A stretch of 64,000 nt of DNA from Ruegeria sp. R14_0 (GTDB lineage: Bacteria; Pseudomonadota; Alphaproteobacteria; Rhodobacterales; Rhodobacteraceae). The stretch is taken from positions 1 through 64,000 of the forward strand of contig NZ_JAGHRC010000005.1 in assembly GCF_017743975.1 (NCBI RefSeq), in the 5' to 3' direction. This document shows, piece after piece, positions 1-8,901 of this stretch. The notes beneath the pieces were generated by a model that saw only the letters and a program-made list of their open reading frames with translations, made no database searches and had not been told where the DNA came from. How positions within the stretch are numbered: the first letter of the stretch is position 1; each line of letters begins with the position of its first letter. Made by a program: the position numbers and the translations under genes.

Positions 1-252
1 GCCCCGCACCCGTCAGCGCAGGCGGCACCGCCGCCCCCGCCCCCTGTCGAGCATGTGTGGCACATCGCGGTGGACGGGCAAACCAGCGGTCCGTTCTCGA
101 AGGCCAAAATGGGCCGCATGGCGACCGACGGAGAGATCACGCGCGACACCCATGTCTGGACTGCGGGTCAGGACGGTTGGAAAAAGGCCGGTGACGTGCA
201 GGAGTTGGCGCAGTTGTTCACGATATTGCCGCCACCACCGCCGGGAGCCTAG
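1..252 (+). CDS. C-terminal part of a GYF_2-domain protein (probably SPFH/virion-core-like), truncated by window edge
   Basis: Open in frame from the first base with no start in view, so only the C-terminal 83 residues are seen. A Pro/Ala-rich linker is followed by a GYF_2-like (DUF4339) domain: WHIAVDGQTSGPFS, then an acidic helix, then THVWTAGQDGWKKA and AQLF, the usual W-x3-G..GPfs..l...G.i..dt.VW..G...W pattern. A short poly-Pro tail ends the protein. This domain often sits at the C-terminus of SPFH/band-7 'virion core' proteins in Proteobacteria, so that is the likely parent, but the N-terminus is outside the window. It is followed after 17 bases by the phosphatase-like gene in the same orientation, so the three genes probably form an operon. 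Confidence 0.7.
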   Translation, partial: APHPSAQAAPPPPPPVEHVWHIAVDGQTSGPFSKAKMGRMATDGEITRDTHVWTAGQDGWKKAGDVQELAQLFTILPPPPPGA

Positions 253-269
253 GCTCGGAAAGGGAAGAA

Positions 270-746
270 ATGGCGTCGCTGACTGATATCCTCAATTTTC
301 GTCGCGTCGATGACCGGCTGACGTTGTCTGGTCAACCGACCGAAGAACAGATCACAGCGCTGGCGGATGCCGGGATCACGGATATCATCAATTTAGGACC
401 GCATGACAACAAAGGAGCACTGGCGGACGAGCCCGGGACTGTCGCAGCAGCCGGTATGACGTATCACTATATTCCAGTGGATTTCGAAAACCCGACCGAA
501 GACGACTACTCCGCGTTTGTCAGAACTCTGGATGCGCTCGGCGATACGCCCGTGCACGTTCACTGCATCTACAATGCCCGCGTTTCAGCTTTCATGCTGC
601 GCAGAGCACGGGACGGATCTGGTGACGTGACGGCCGCCGAGGCGCTTATGGATGGGATTTGGCGACCCGGAGGCGTTTGGGCCGCCTTTCTGGGACACGA
701 AGCCGATATCGACAAACCGAACCGTTACTTGGGTTATGAGTACTGA
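270..746 (+). CDS. Protein tyrosine phosphatase-like protein with HCxxNxR loop
   Basis: 158 residues. The N-terminal half (RRVDDRLTLSGQPTEEQ, then DIINLGPHDN) matches the small DSP/PTP-like family found beside DUF442 proteins, and the phosphate-loop region reads HCIYNARVSAF around residue 98. This is C-x4-R, one residue shorter than the classical C-x5-R loop, with Asn in place of the usual Gly; related proteins annotated 'protein tyrosine phosphatase family' share the HCxxNxRVSAF form. Catalysis on phosphotyrosine is therefore uncertain, and a different phosphate-ester or sulfur-transfer role is possible. The stop overlaps the next start (TGATG), which implies translational coupling to the zinc-ribbon gene. 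A GGGAAG ribosome-binding site lies just upstream. Confidence 0.75.
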   Translation: MASLTDILNFRRVDDRLTLSGQPTEEQITALADAGITDIINLGPHDNKGALADEPGTVAAAGMTYHYIPVDFENPTEDDYSAFVRTLDALGDTPVHVHCIYNARVSAFMLRRARDGSGDVTAAEALMDGIWRPGGVWAAFLGHEADIDKPNRYLGYEY

Positions 747-1855
747 TGAACGAGAATCCAGCCAACCCGTTGACCGAACATCGTTTTCCCTGCGATCAAT
801 GCGGCGCGGATTATCGGTTTAACCCGAGCGACGGGACCTTGACCTGCGATCATTGTGGGCATTCAAAAACCGTTGGCGAAGGTCCATGGGGCGGCGCCAG
901 CCTGAAAGAACTGGATTTCGATGCCGCGGTGAGAAACGCACTGCCAGATGCCGAGATCGAGGAAACGCGCGTACTGACCTGCCCGAACTGTGCAGCGCAG
1001 GTCGAGTTCGACCCGGATACGCACGCAGCCGAGTGCCCCTTCTGCGCCACGCCCGTTGTGACCGAAACCGGCGTGAGCAGGCATATCAAACCGAAAGGCG
1101 TGCTGCCCTTCGCGCTGGACGAACGCTCGGCGCACAAGGCTATGTCTGACTGGTTGGGCAGGTTGTGGTTTGCGCCCAACGGGTTGAAGGATTACGCGCG
1201 CAAAGGTAGGAAAATGCAGGGAATATACGTGCCCTACTGGACCTTTGACGCGGATACCAAGTCCAGCTATCGCGGAGAACGTGGCACGGTCTACTACGAG
1301 ACTCGAACAGTTATGCGAGACGGCAAGCGCGTACAGCAACAGGTACCCAAGGTGCGTTGGTCTCCGAAATCGGGTCGGGTTGCCCGGTTTTTCGACGATG
1401 TGCTGGTTCTGGCTTCTCGGTCCCTACCCAAAAGTTACACAGACGCGTTGGAGCCGTGGGATTTGCCCGCGCTCGAACCCTATCAGCCCGAATATCTGGC
1501 CGGGTTCCGGGCCGAGGCCTATACGGTTGGCCTCCAGGACGGTTACACCGAGGCCCGAGGCCATATGGCGCGAGTGATTGAACGAGATGTGCGCTTCGAT
1601 ATCGGGGGTGATCGGCAACGGATTCACGCGATCGACACGGATGTTCAGAACGTCACTTTCAAACACATTTTGCTGCCGGTCTGGATGGCCGCGTATAAGT
1701 ACCGGGGCGAAACCTATCGCTTTGTCGTCAACGGCAGAACCGGTCGTGTTCAGGGCGAACGCCCTTGGTCGGCCATCAAAATCACGATTGCTGTGGTTCT
1801 TGGGCTGCTTGTTGCCGCGGGCGTGGGCTATTTGATGGCCACAGGTCAGCAGTGA
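746..1855 (+). CDS. Membrane-anchored double zinc-ribbon protein
   Basis: 369 residues. Two zinc-ribbon modules occupy the N-terminus: FPCDQCGADY paired with LTCDHCGHS (about residues 14-39), and LTCPNCAAQ paired with AECPFCATP (about 77-102). A central region of about 220 residues has aromatic-rich strands (YVPYWTFDADT, LPVWMAAYKYRG). A single membrane helix (about 345-365) ends the chain. Homologues are often labelled 'primosomal protein N'-like' because of the zinc ribbons, but no helicase motifs are present, so that name is misleading. It starts within the stop of the phosphatase-like gene. Function is unknown; the context suggests it acts with the upstream GYF/SPFH-type protein at the membrane. 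Confidence 0.7.
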   Translation: MNENPANPLTEHRFPCDQCGADYRFNPSDGTLTCDHCGHSKTVGEGPWGGASLKELDFDAAVRNALPDAEIEETRVLTCPNCAAQVEFDPDTHAAECPFCATPVVTETGVSRHIKPKGVLPFALDERSAHKAMSDWLGRLWFAPNGLKDYARKGRKMQGIYVPYWTFDADTKSSYRGERGTVYYETRTVMRDGKRVQQQVPKVRWSPKSGRVARFFDDVLVLASRSLPKSYTDALEPWDLPALEPYQPEYLAGFRAEAYTVGLQDGYTEARGHMARVIERDVRFDIGGDRQRIHAIDTDVQNVTFKHILLPVWMAAYKYRGETYRFVVNGRTGRVQGERPWSAIKITIAVVLGLLVAAGVGYLMATGQQ

Positions 1856-1935
1856 CCACTTTGTCCGTTTAACTGCTTGAACATCCAGTGACCTGACGTC
1901 ATCCTGCGCCTCGTCTGCACGAAGGGGAGAGCAGT

Positions 1936-2604
1936 GTGACACCATCCGATCTGGATCGATTACTCAGCGCGCGGCATTCTTGCCGGGCGTTCCGTCCCGA
2001 TCCCGTTCCAAAAGCTGATATCGAACAGATTTTATCCAGCGCATCCCGTGCGCCAAGCTGGTGCAATGCACAGCCTTGGGACATTGTGATCACCAGCGGC
2101 GAGGAAACCGACACGTTTCGAACAGCGCTGCAGAACGAGGTCTCAACCGGCACGCCGAAGCCGGACCTGCCGTTTCCGACGGCGTATAGCGGCGTTTATC
2201 AGTCGCGACGCCGCGACTGCGGCTGGGCACTTTACGAGGCGGTGGGCGTCGAGCGTGGTGATCGTGCAGGGTCGGCGAAGCAAATGATGGAAAACTTTGC
2301 GCTTTTTGGCGCACCACATTGCGCGATCATCTCAAGTCCTGCGGATCTTGGTCCCTATGGGGCAATGGATTGCGGTGGTTTTGTCATGGCGTTCACATTG
2401 GCTGCGCAAGCCTTGGGCGTAGCGACGATCCCTCAGGCTGCCGTAGCCAGCTATGGCGCATTTTTGCACCGGTATTTTGATATTCCCGATGACCGTCTGA
2501 TCCTGTGCGCGATTTCCTTCGGTTATTCAGACACCGAACATCCGGCCAACGGGTTTCGTACGGAACGAGCCGGGCTGGACGAGATTGTCAGCTGGGTCGG
2601 ATAA
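1936..2604 (+). CDS. Nitroreductase family FMN-dependent oxidoreductase
   Basis: 222 residues starting at GTG behind a GGGGAGA ribosome-binding site. The N-terminus ([16 protein letters not shown], then [16 protein letters not shown]) is the typical FMN-binding start of the nitroreductase fold, with Arg/Ser contacts to the flavin phosphate, and the C-terminal half carries the expected [14 protein letters not shown] helix region. Such enzymes reduce nitro groups, quinones or related acceptors with NAD(P)H, and the substrate cannot be read from sequence. It stands 25 bases before dtd in the same direction and may be cotranscribed with it. Confidence 0.85.
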   Translation: MTPSDLDRLLSARHSCRAFRPDPVPKADIEQILSSASRAPSWCNAQPWDIVITSGEETDTFRTALQNEVSTGTPKPDLPFPTAYSGVYQSRRRDCGWALYEAVGVERGDRAGSAKQMMENFALFGAPHCAIISSPADLGPYGAMDCGGFVMAFTLAAQALGVATIPQAAVASYGAFLHRYFDIPDDRLILCAISFGYSDTEHPANGFRTERAGLDEIVSWVG

Positions 2605-2629
2605 TCACGCCACAGAACGGAGAACAGAT

Positions 2630-3067
2630 TTGCGCGCAGTTCTACAAAGGGTTACCAGAGCCAATGTGTCGGTCGACGGGCAACAAGTCGGGCAAACCGG
2701 GCCGGGCTTGATGATCCTGGTCTGTGCGATGCAAGGCGATGATGAGCAAAAGGCCGAACAACTGGCGGCCAAAGTATCGAAGCTGCGTATCTTCAAGGAT
2801 GACGCGGGCAAAATGAACCGGTCAGTTGTGGACGTCAAAGGATCAGCGTTGGTGATCAGCCAATTTACTCTGGCGGCCGATACGTCGCGCGGGAACAGGC
2901 CCGGTTTTTCCGAGGCCGCGCCTCCGGATGTGGGCCAACACCTTTACGAAGAATTTGCAAGCCGCTTGCAGGCCCATGGCGTACCGGTGGAAACCGGTCA
3001 ATTCGGGGCGGATATGGCGGTCGAACTGGTCAATGACGGGCCGGTAACAATATGGATGGAAAGCTGA
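2630..3067 (+). CDS. dtd: D-aminoacyl-tRNA deacylase
   Basis: 145 residues. The start is TTG at 2630, chosen because translation from there gives the family N-terminus [17 protein letters not shown] and because GGAGAA lies 8 bases upstream; an upstream ATG at 2585 would lie inside the nitroreductase gene. The family motifs SQFTLAAD (about residue 78) and NDGPVTI (near the C-terminus) are both intact and form the cross-subunit active site. The enzyme hydrolyses D-aminoacyl-tRNA and glycyl-tRNA(Ala), preventing D-amino acids and mischarged Gly from entering translation. Its stop overlaps the next start (TGATG). Confidence 0.93.
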   Translation: MRAVLQRVTRANVSVDGQQVGQTGPGLMILVCAMQGDDEQKAEQLAAKVSKLRIFKDDAGKMNRSVVDVKGSALVISQFTLAADTSRGNRPGFSEAAPPDVGQHLYEEFASRLQAHGVPVETGQFGADMAVELVNDGPVTIWMES

Positions 3068-4170
3068 TGGATCAAAGGCAACAGGCAATTCGCATTTGGC
3101 AGGCCGGTGTTGACGCGGTTGACGGGCAAACGGCCACCAAGGCCGTATTAGACGACACCCAGACACCGGACCAAATTCTGGCCGTCGGCAAAGCCGCCGC
3201 TGCCATGGCACGCGCTGCATTGGACCATTTCGGGCCGCGGCCAACTCTGGTTGTGACCAAGGATGACCACGGAAGCGACCTGCCCGAAGACGTGCGCGTG
3301 ATTGAAGCCTCTCATCCTGTACCGGACACACGCAGCCTTGAGGGTGGACGAGCGTTGCGAGAGGTGATCGAAGCGATGCCTGCGGATTCTCATGTCTTGC
3401 TTCTGGTGTCGGGGGGTGCGTCTTCTTTGGCCGAGGATTTGTTGTCCGGGCACACTCTGTCGGATCTGGAAAAGTTGAACAGCAGATTGCTGGCCGAAGG
3501 GTTGGATATCACCGCGATGAATGCGGAACGGCGTAAGCTCTCCCGGATCAAGGGGGGTGGTCTGCTGTCGCATTTCAAGGGAGCCAGAGCGACCGTTCTG
3601 GCGATCTCGGACGTTCCCGGGGATGATCTGGCCGTCATCGGCTCGGGGATCGGCGCGCTTCCCGACAGCCACTCATTTCAAGCCTCGACGCAGATTGTGG
3701 CCTCGAACGCGCATGCCCGATCCGCAGCGGCAGAGTTGGCGCGCAGCGAAGGTTTGCCTGTGCTGACCGACGAGGAATGCCTGCACGACGACTTCCTGCG
3801 CGTGGCATCCGAACTTGGGCCGCGCCTCAGGGACATGCCGCCCGGCGCGATGGTCTTTGGCGGAGAGCCCACAGTCGTTCTGCCGGAAAACCCCGGCCGT
3901 GGGGGACGCAATCAGGCTCTGGCGCTGGCATTGGCGCGCGAAATTTCCGGATCATCGGATTTGACACTGGTCGTTGGTGGAACCGACGGCACTGACGGTC
4001 CGACCAATGCCGCCGGGGCGGTGGTCGACGGCGCGACATGGCGAGACGAGGCCGAAGAAGCCCTGCAAAACGCTGACAGCGGTAGCTTTCTGGACAAGGC
4101 AAACGCCTTACTCGTGACCGGGCCAACCGGAACGAATGTCATGGACCTGATTGTCGCAATCCGACGCTGA
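3067..4170 (+). CDS. Glycerate 2-kinase, MOFRL family (GckA/TtuD type)
   Basis: 367 residues from ATG 3067, which overlaps the dtd stop; an in-frame ATG at 3052 would add five residues and cannot be excluded. N-terminal DUF4147 domain: VSGGASSL, KLSRIKGGGL and SDVPGDDLAVIGSG. C-terminal MOFRL domain: GRNQALALALA, GTDGTDGPTNAAGAVVD and TGPTGTNVMDL. The family phosphorylates D-glycerate to 2-phosphoglycerate and is often mislabelled hydroxypyruvate reductase (TtuD). In alphaproteobacteria it feeds glycerate from the glyoxylate/serine side into lower glycolysis. It is coupled to dtd by overlap, which probably reflects shared transcription rather than shared function. Confidence 0.88.
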   Translation: MDQRQQAIRIWQAGVDAVDGQTATKAVLDDTQTPDQILAVGKAAAAMARAALDHFGPRPTLVVTKDDHGSDLPEDVRVIEASHPVPDTRSLEGGRALREVIEAMPADSHVLLLVSGGASSLAEDLLSGHTLSDLEKLNSRLLAEGLDITAMNAERRKLSRIKGGGLLSHFKGARATVLAISDVPGDDLAVIGSGIGALPDSHSFQASTQIVASNAHARSAAAELARSEGLPVLTDEECLHDDFLRVASELGPRLRDMPPGAMVFGGEPTVVLPENPGRGGRNQALALALAREISGSSDLTLVVGGTDGTDGPTNAAGAVVDGATWRDEAEEALQNADSGSFLDKANALLVTGPTGTNVMDLIVAIRR

Positions 4171-4221
4171 TTTGGCGGTTTTCAAACTTAAATTCAAGGC
4201 AAAGGCACTGACACTACAAAA

Positions 4222-6216
4222 ATGACGCGCTCGCCCAACACGCTTTGCGATATCGAAGACTTACCAGATGTTGGCGTCGTGATGCCGGATGGTTGCCGCC
4301 TGTCGGCGCGCATCTGGCGTCCTGTTGATGCGGCCTCCAACCCCGTACCCGCCATTCTTGAATTCCTTCCATACCGAAAACGCGACGGTACGGCTGGTCG
4401 CGATGCCCTGACCCACCCCTGGTTTGCCAAACGCGGCTACGCCTGCATTCGCGTGGACATGCGCGGCAATGGCGACAGCGAAGGGCTTATGGAGGACGAA
4501 TACACTCCGCAAGAGCTTGAAGATGCCGTCGCGACCATTCAATGGCTGGCCGAACAGCCCTGGTGCACGGGCGCGGTCGGCATGATGGGTATCAGCTGGG
4601 GTGGGTTCAATGCCCTGCAGGTCGCGGCCCTTCAACCCGAGGCTCTCAAGGCGATTATCACCCTGTGCTCGACTGCAGATCGTTACGCGGACGACATCCA
4701 CTATAAGGGCGGGTGCCTGTTGAACGAAAACCTGGGCTGGGGCGCGACCATGTGGTCGTATTCGTCCCGTGCACCAGATCCCGCTTTGCGATCGAACTGG
4801 CGCGAGCTTTGGCTGGACCGGCTGGAGAAACAGCCTTTTCTGCCCTCTGTATGGCTGCGCCATCAGACGCGAGACGCGTATTGGCAGCATGGGTCGGTCT
4901 GCGAGGATTTCAGCGCCATTCGGGCGGCAACTCTGGCGATTGGCGGTTGGGGCGACGCCTACAAGAACACAGTGCCGCTGCTGGTCGAACACCTGGACGC
5001 GCCGGTCAAGGGGATCGTGGGTCCGTGGGTGCACAAGTATCCCCATTTCGCGGTACCCGAACCCAGAATCGGTTTTCTGCAAGAGGCGTTACGCTGGTGG
5101 GATCACTGGCTGAAGGGCTTGGATACTGGCGTTGAAGACGACCCCGAATATCGGGCCTATTTGATGGACGGCGTCCGCCCCCAACGTTGGTACGCGGAAA
5201 GACCCGGACGCTGGATTGCGGAACCCGAAGGAGCGACCTCGCATCTGGCGCAGCTGACACTTGCCTTGTCCAACACAGGGTTGGGACACACCGGGCCGCT
5301 GGGCCGACGCATCCGATCGCCACTGACCTGCGGTATGGATGGCGGGGAGTATTGTGCAATCTGGCTGGGGCCTGACATGCCAGGCGATCAGCGTGCCGAC
5401 GATGCTCTGTCCGCCTGTTTTGATGGGGCACCCCTTTCCGAAGATCTGGATATCGTGGGTGCGCCGCGCATACGGCTACAGCTCAGTGCCGACCGTCCAC
5501 AGGCGCAGATTGCCGTGCGACTGAATCACATTCACCCGGATGGCGCGACAACTCGGATCACCTATGGGGTTCTGAACCTGACCCACCGAGACAGCCACGC
5601 GCAGCCAACGCCATTGGAGCCGGGAACCCCTTACGAGATCACACTGGATCTGGACCACATTGCCTATCGCGTTCCTAAGGGGCATCGCCTTCGGGTCGCC
5701 GTCTCAAGCGCGTATTGGCCCTTGATCTGGCCCGCGCCCGAAGCCGCCGAGCTGCACCTGACAAGGGGTGAGATCGCGATTCCGAACCGGCCGACGGCTG
5801 GCGGGGACGAGTGTTTCTTCCAGCCCCCGGACGCTGAAACGCCGCGCGATGTGACGACCTTGCGGGATAGCCAAAACGCACGGCGGGTAGAAACAGACAT
5901 GACCACGGGCGAAACGCGACTGATCATCGAAGACGACTTTGGCCTTGTGACCGACAACCACCACGGCCTGACCCATGGCGGCACCGCCTATGAACGCTGG
6001 ACGATCCATCCGGACGACCCGCTTTCGGCCCACGGGCACTGCCACTGGACGCAGGAACTGGTTCGAGACGGGATCGAATTGCGGACTGAAACATCCTGCG
6101 AAATGTGGTCGGATCAGGACAACTTTTACCTCAAAGCGCAGATTAACGCGTTTGAGAACGAAGAATTGGTGTTTTCCAAGCAAAAGGAGGACACCGTTCC
6201 CCGCAACCAGATGTGA
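4222..6216 (+). CDS. CocE/NonD family serine hydrolase (peptidase S15-like)
   Basis: 664 residues. The N-terminal alpha/beta-hydrolase domain (about 20-300) has the oxyanion-region segment EFLPYRKRDG, RVDMRGNGDSEG, and the nucleophile elbow GISWGG with Ser125. The C-terminal X-Pro dipeptidyl-peptidase beta-sandwich domain (about 340-560) contains VPKGHRLRVAVSSAYWP. This architecture covers cocaine esterase, glutaryl-7-ACA acylase and X-Pro dipeptidyl peptidase relatives, which cleave esters or amides of small molecules. There is no signal peptide, so it should be cytoplasmic. It lies directly upstream of a peptide-type ABC importer in the same direction, which suggests that it cleaves the imported compound. 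The substrate cannot be read from the sequence. Confidence 0.88.
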   Translation: MTRSPNTLCDIEDLPDVGVVMPDGCRLSARIWRPVDAASNPVPAILEFLPYRKRDGTAGRDALTHPWFAKRGYACIRVDMRGNGDSEGLMEDEYTPQELEDAVATIQWLAEQPWCTGAVGMMGISWGGFNALQVAALQPEALKAIITLCSTADRYADDIHYKGGCLLNENLGWGATMWSYSSRAPDPALRSNWRELWLDRLEKQPFLPSVWLRHQTRDAYWQHGSVCEDFSAIRAATLAIGGWGDAYKNTVPLLVEHLDAPVKGIVGPWVHKYPHFAVPEPRIGFLQEALRWWDHWLKGLDTGVEDDPEYRAYLMDGVRPQRWYAERPGRWIAEPEGATSHLAQLTLALSNTGLGHTGPLGRRIRSPLTCGMDGGEYCAIWLGPDMPGDQRADDALSACFDGAPLSEDLDIVGAPRIRLQLSADRPQAQIAVRLNHIHPDGATTRITYGVLNLTHRDSHAQPTPLEPGTPYEITLDLDHIAYRVPKGHRLRVAVSSAYWPLIWPAPEAAELHLTRGEIAIPNRPTAGGDECFFQPPDAETPRDVTTLRDSQNARRVETDMTTGETRLIIEDDFGLVTDNHHGLTHGGTAYERWTIHPDDPLSAHGHCHWTQELVRDGIELRTETSCEMWSDQDNFYLKAQINAFENEELVFSKQKEDTVPRNQM

Positions 6217-6277
6217 TGTTTCGGTTGGCAAAGGTCAGACATTTATCCTTGCTCGCCAGACCGAAATGCGCCTAGTT

Positions 6278-6293
6278 TTGACTCATGCGTCAA
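6278..6293. promoter_or_regulatory. TTGAC-N6-GTCAA palindrome upstream of the ABC importer
   Basis: A perfect 5-bp inverted repeat (TTGAC, tcatgc, GTCAA) lies 49 bases before the substrate-binding protein start. It could be an operator for the importer operon, or a -35 element (TTGACT) in a chance palindrome; no matching -10 is evident at 16-18 bp. Confidence 0.35.
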
Positions 6294-6342
6294 TAAAAAG
6301 TCCGGCAAAGGACTGTAATCCATTCAACTGGGAGACCAATAC

Positions 6343-7929
6343 ATGAACGAACAACTCACTCACATGGCCGGTCAGGTCACAGCGGGCAAGCTTACCCGCC
6401 GCGAATTCATGGGGAAAGCGGCGGCTCTGGGTGTGTCGGCAGCGATGGCCAGCACGATGTTCGCCGACGCCGCGCGGGCCGCAGGTCCGAAAAAGGGCGG
6501 CGACCTGAAGTTCGGTCTGCAGGGCGGTGAATCCACAAACTCGCTGGATCCTGCCACCTATGCCAGCTCGGTGCCGTTCCAGAATGGTAAACAATTCGGG
6601 GACCAGCTTGTGGAAGTTGCACCCGACGGGTCGATCGAGCCGCGCCTCGCCGAAGCTGTCGAAGGCAGTGCGGATGCCAAGGTCTGGACGTTCAAACTGC
6701 GTCAAGGCGTCGAGTTCCACAACGGCAAGACCATGACCAGCGAAGACGTGCTGAAGACCATGCAGCGCCACTCGAACGAAGACTCCAAGTCCGGTGCCCT
6801 GGGCATCATGAAGGGCATCGAGTCGATGAAAGCCGATGGCGACAATTTCCAGGTCACGCTGACTGAACCGAACGCCGACCTTCCCTATCTGATGGCCGAT
6901 TACCACCTGATCATTCAGCCGGATGGCGGTATGGACGATCCGGGTGCGGGCATCGGCACAGGACCATACAAGGTTGAAGTGAACGAGCCCGGTGTACGTC
7001 ACATGTACACAAAGTTTGAAAACCACTGGAACCCTGATTTCGGCAACTTCGACAGTGTCGAAGTAATCGTCATCAACGATGCGACCGCACGTACCGCCGC
7101 ACTGCAATCTGGCCAGGTTCACGCGATCAACCGTGTTGAACCAAAGGTTGCCGATCTGCTGGGTCGCGCGCCGAACCTGACCGTTCATTCGACTGCAGGG
7201 CGCGGCCACTATGTGTTCATCATGCACTGCGACACCGCGCCGTTCGACAACAACGAACTGCGTCTGGCGCTGAAACACGCCATAAACCGTCAGGACTTGG
7301 TCGACAAGGTGCTTCGCGGTTACGGCACTATTGGCAACGACATGCCAATCAACGCGGCCTACCCGCTCTTTGACGGCTCAATCCCGCAGCGCGAGTTCAG
7401 CCTTGAAAAGGCCGCTGAGCATTACAAGAATTCGGGCCACGACGGGTCGCCGATCATCCTGCGTGTTGCAGATGGTGCCTTCCCGGGTGCTGTGGATGCC
7501 GCAGCCCTGTTCCAGCAAAGTGCCGCTCAGGCTGGTATCCCGCTGGAAATCAAGCGCGAGCCAAACGATGGCTACTGGTCCGAGGTTTGGAACGTTCAGC
7601 CATTCTGTGCGTCCTACTGGGGCGGCCGTCCGGTACAGGACCAGATGTACGCGACCGCGTACCTGTCGACTGCCGACTGGAACGACACCCGCTTCAAGAT
7701 TCCGGAATTCGACGAAATGCTGTTCGCGGCACGCGCCGAACTGGACAACGACAAACGCAAGGACATCTACAGCAAGATGGGCATGATGGTCCGCGATCAG
7801 GGTGGTCTGATCTGCCCGATGTTCAACGACTTTGTCGAAGGTGTCACCAATCAGCTCGAAGGTTGGGAAAACGATCCAACCCAAGAGATGATGAACGGCA
7901 ATATGTCCCGCAAAATGTGGTTCTCCTGA
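6343..7929 (+). CDS. Peptide/nickel-type ABC transporter substrate-binding protein (SBP_bac_5), Tat-exported
   Basis: 528 residues. The N-terminus carries a twin-arginine signal (LTRREFMGKAAALGVSAAMA, Arg19-Arg20) ending near DAARAA. The mature part follows the family-5 solute-binding protein plan: SLDPATYASS, LRQGVEFHNGKTMTSEDV (the family signature) and LRLALKHAINRQDLVDKVLRGYG. Tat export implies folding in the cytoplasm before translocation. It delivers ligand to the two permeases that follow and is the first gene of a four-gene importer operon (gaps 15, -4 and -4 bases). A GGGAG ribosome-binding site precedes the ATG. Ligand class (peptide, opine, glycoside or other) is not resolvable from sequence. 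Confidence 0.92.
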   Translation: MNEQLTHMAGQVTAGKLTRREFMGKAAALGVSAAMASTMFADAARAAGPKKGGDLKFGLQGGESTNSLDPATYASSVPFQNGKQFGDQLVEVAPDGSIEPRLAEAVEGSADAKVWTFKLRQGVEFHNGKTMTSEDVLKTMQRHSNEDSKSGALGIMKGIESMKADGDNFQVTLTEPNADLPYLMADYHLIIQPDGGMDDPGAGIGTGPYKVEVNEPGVRHMYTKFENHWNPDFGNFDSVEVIVINDATARTAALQSGQVHAINRVEPKVADLLGRAPNLTVHSTAGRGHYVFIMHCDTAPFDNNELRLALKHAINRQDLVDKVLRGYGTIGNDMPINAAYPLFDGSIPQREFSLEKAAEHYKNSGHDGSPIILRVADGAFPGAVDAAALFQQSAAQAGIPLEIKREPNDGYWSEVWNVQPFCASYWGGRPVQDQMYATAYLSTADWNDTRFKIPEFDEMLFAARAELDNDKRKDIYSKMGMMVRDQGGLICPMFNDFVEGVTNQLEGWENDPTQEMMNGNMSRKMWFS

Positions 7930-7944
7930 TAGGGCCCACAGTTA

Positions 7945-8901
7945 ATGCATCCCATCATCAAACTGGTTTCCCAGCGCCTGGCGCTGGGACTCCTGCTTCT
8001 CTTCGGTGCATCGGCTCTGATATTCGGCCTCACCGAAGCCCTGCCTGGCGACGCTGCGCAAGCGGTCCTGGGTCAAGCTGCAACCCCTGAAGCGCTGGCA
8101 AACCTGCGCGAAGAAATGGGCCTGAACCGCCCGGCCCTGACCCGCTATTTTGAATGGCTGGGTGGCATCCTGCAGGGTGATCTGGGTCAATCCCTAACAA
8201 ACAAGCTGGATATTGCGGACTCGATCGGCAACCGTCTGGGCAATACTCTGTTTCTCGCCTTCTGGGCCGCGCTTGTGTCTGTGCCACTTGCGATCTTTCT
8301 GGGCCTGCTGGCCGTCCGCTATCGCAACCGCTGGCCGGACAAGCTGATTTCCGGTGTGACCCTGACCACGATTTCCATTCCCGAATTCCTGATCGGTTAC
8401 GTTCTGGTCTATTTCGTTGCTGTTAAGCTGGGCATGTTCTCGCCTCTGGCGATGATCAATGACAGCATGTCCTTTTGGCAAAAGCTGAACTCGATCGCGC
8501 TTCCGGTCATCGTGCTGACGCTGGTGGTTCTGGCGCATATGATGCGCATGACCCGTGCTGCAATCCTGAACGTGATGCAGTCGGCCTATGTCGAAACCGC
8601 CGAATTGAAAGGTCTGAGCAATTTTCAGGTGATCTATCGCCATGCTTTCCCAAATGCGATTGCCCCGATCGTTAACGTCGTGATGATCAACCTTGCTTAC
8701 TTGGTCGTCGGCGTCGTCGTGGTTGAGGTGGTGTTCGTCTATCCCGGCATGGGACAGTATCTGGTCGACCATGTGACCAAGCGTGACGTTCCGGTGGTTC
8801 TGGCCTGCGGCGTCATCTTCGCCGCTATCTACATCGGACTGAATATGATTGCAGACATCGTTGCCATTCTGGCCAACCCAAGGCTGAGGCATCCGAAATG
8901 A
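7945..8901 (+). CDS. ABC transporter permease (DppB/OppB family)
   Basis: 318 residues with about six membrane helices. The first helix begins at the N-terminus (RLALGLLLLFGASALIFGL), and the EAA-type coupling loop (YVETAELKGLSNFQVIYRHA) and the C-terminal GVVVVEVVFVYPGMGQ stretch are as expected for BPD_transp_1 permeases of the DppB class. It forms the channel with the DppC-like subunit. Its stop overlaps the next start by 4 bases, so translation is coupled. Confidence 0.93.
   Translation: MHPIIKLVSQRLALGLLLLFGASALIFGLTEALPGDAAQAVLGQAATPEALANLREEMGLNRPALTRYFEWLGGILQGDLGQSLTNKLDIADSIGNRLGNTLFLAFWAALVSVPLAIFLGLLAVRYRNRWPDKLISGVTLTTISIPEFLIGYVLVYFVAVKLGMFSPLAMINDSMSFWQKLNSIALPVIVLTLVVLAHMMRMTRAAILNVMQSAYVETAELKGLSNFQVIYRHAFPNAIAPIVNVVMINLAYLVVGVVVVEVVFVYPGMGQYLVDHVTKRDVPVVLACGVIFAAIYIGLNMIADIVAILANPRLRHPK

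Noticed and set aside
6219..6266. Inverted repeat TTTCGGT...ACCGAAA after the CocE gene
   Set aside because: Arms are separated by more than 30 bases with imperfect extension and no T-tract; not a convincing terminator.
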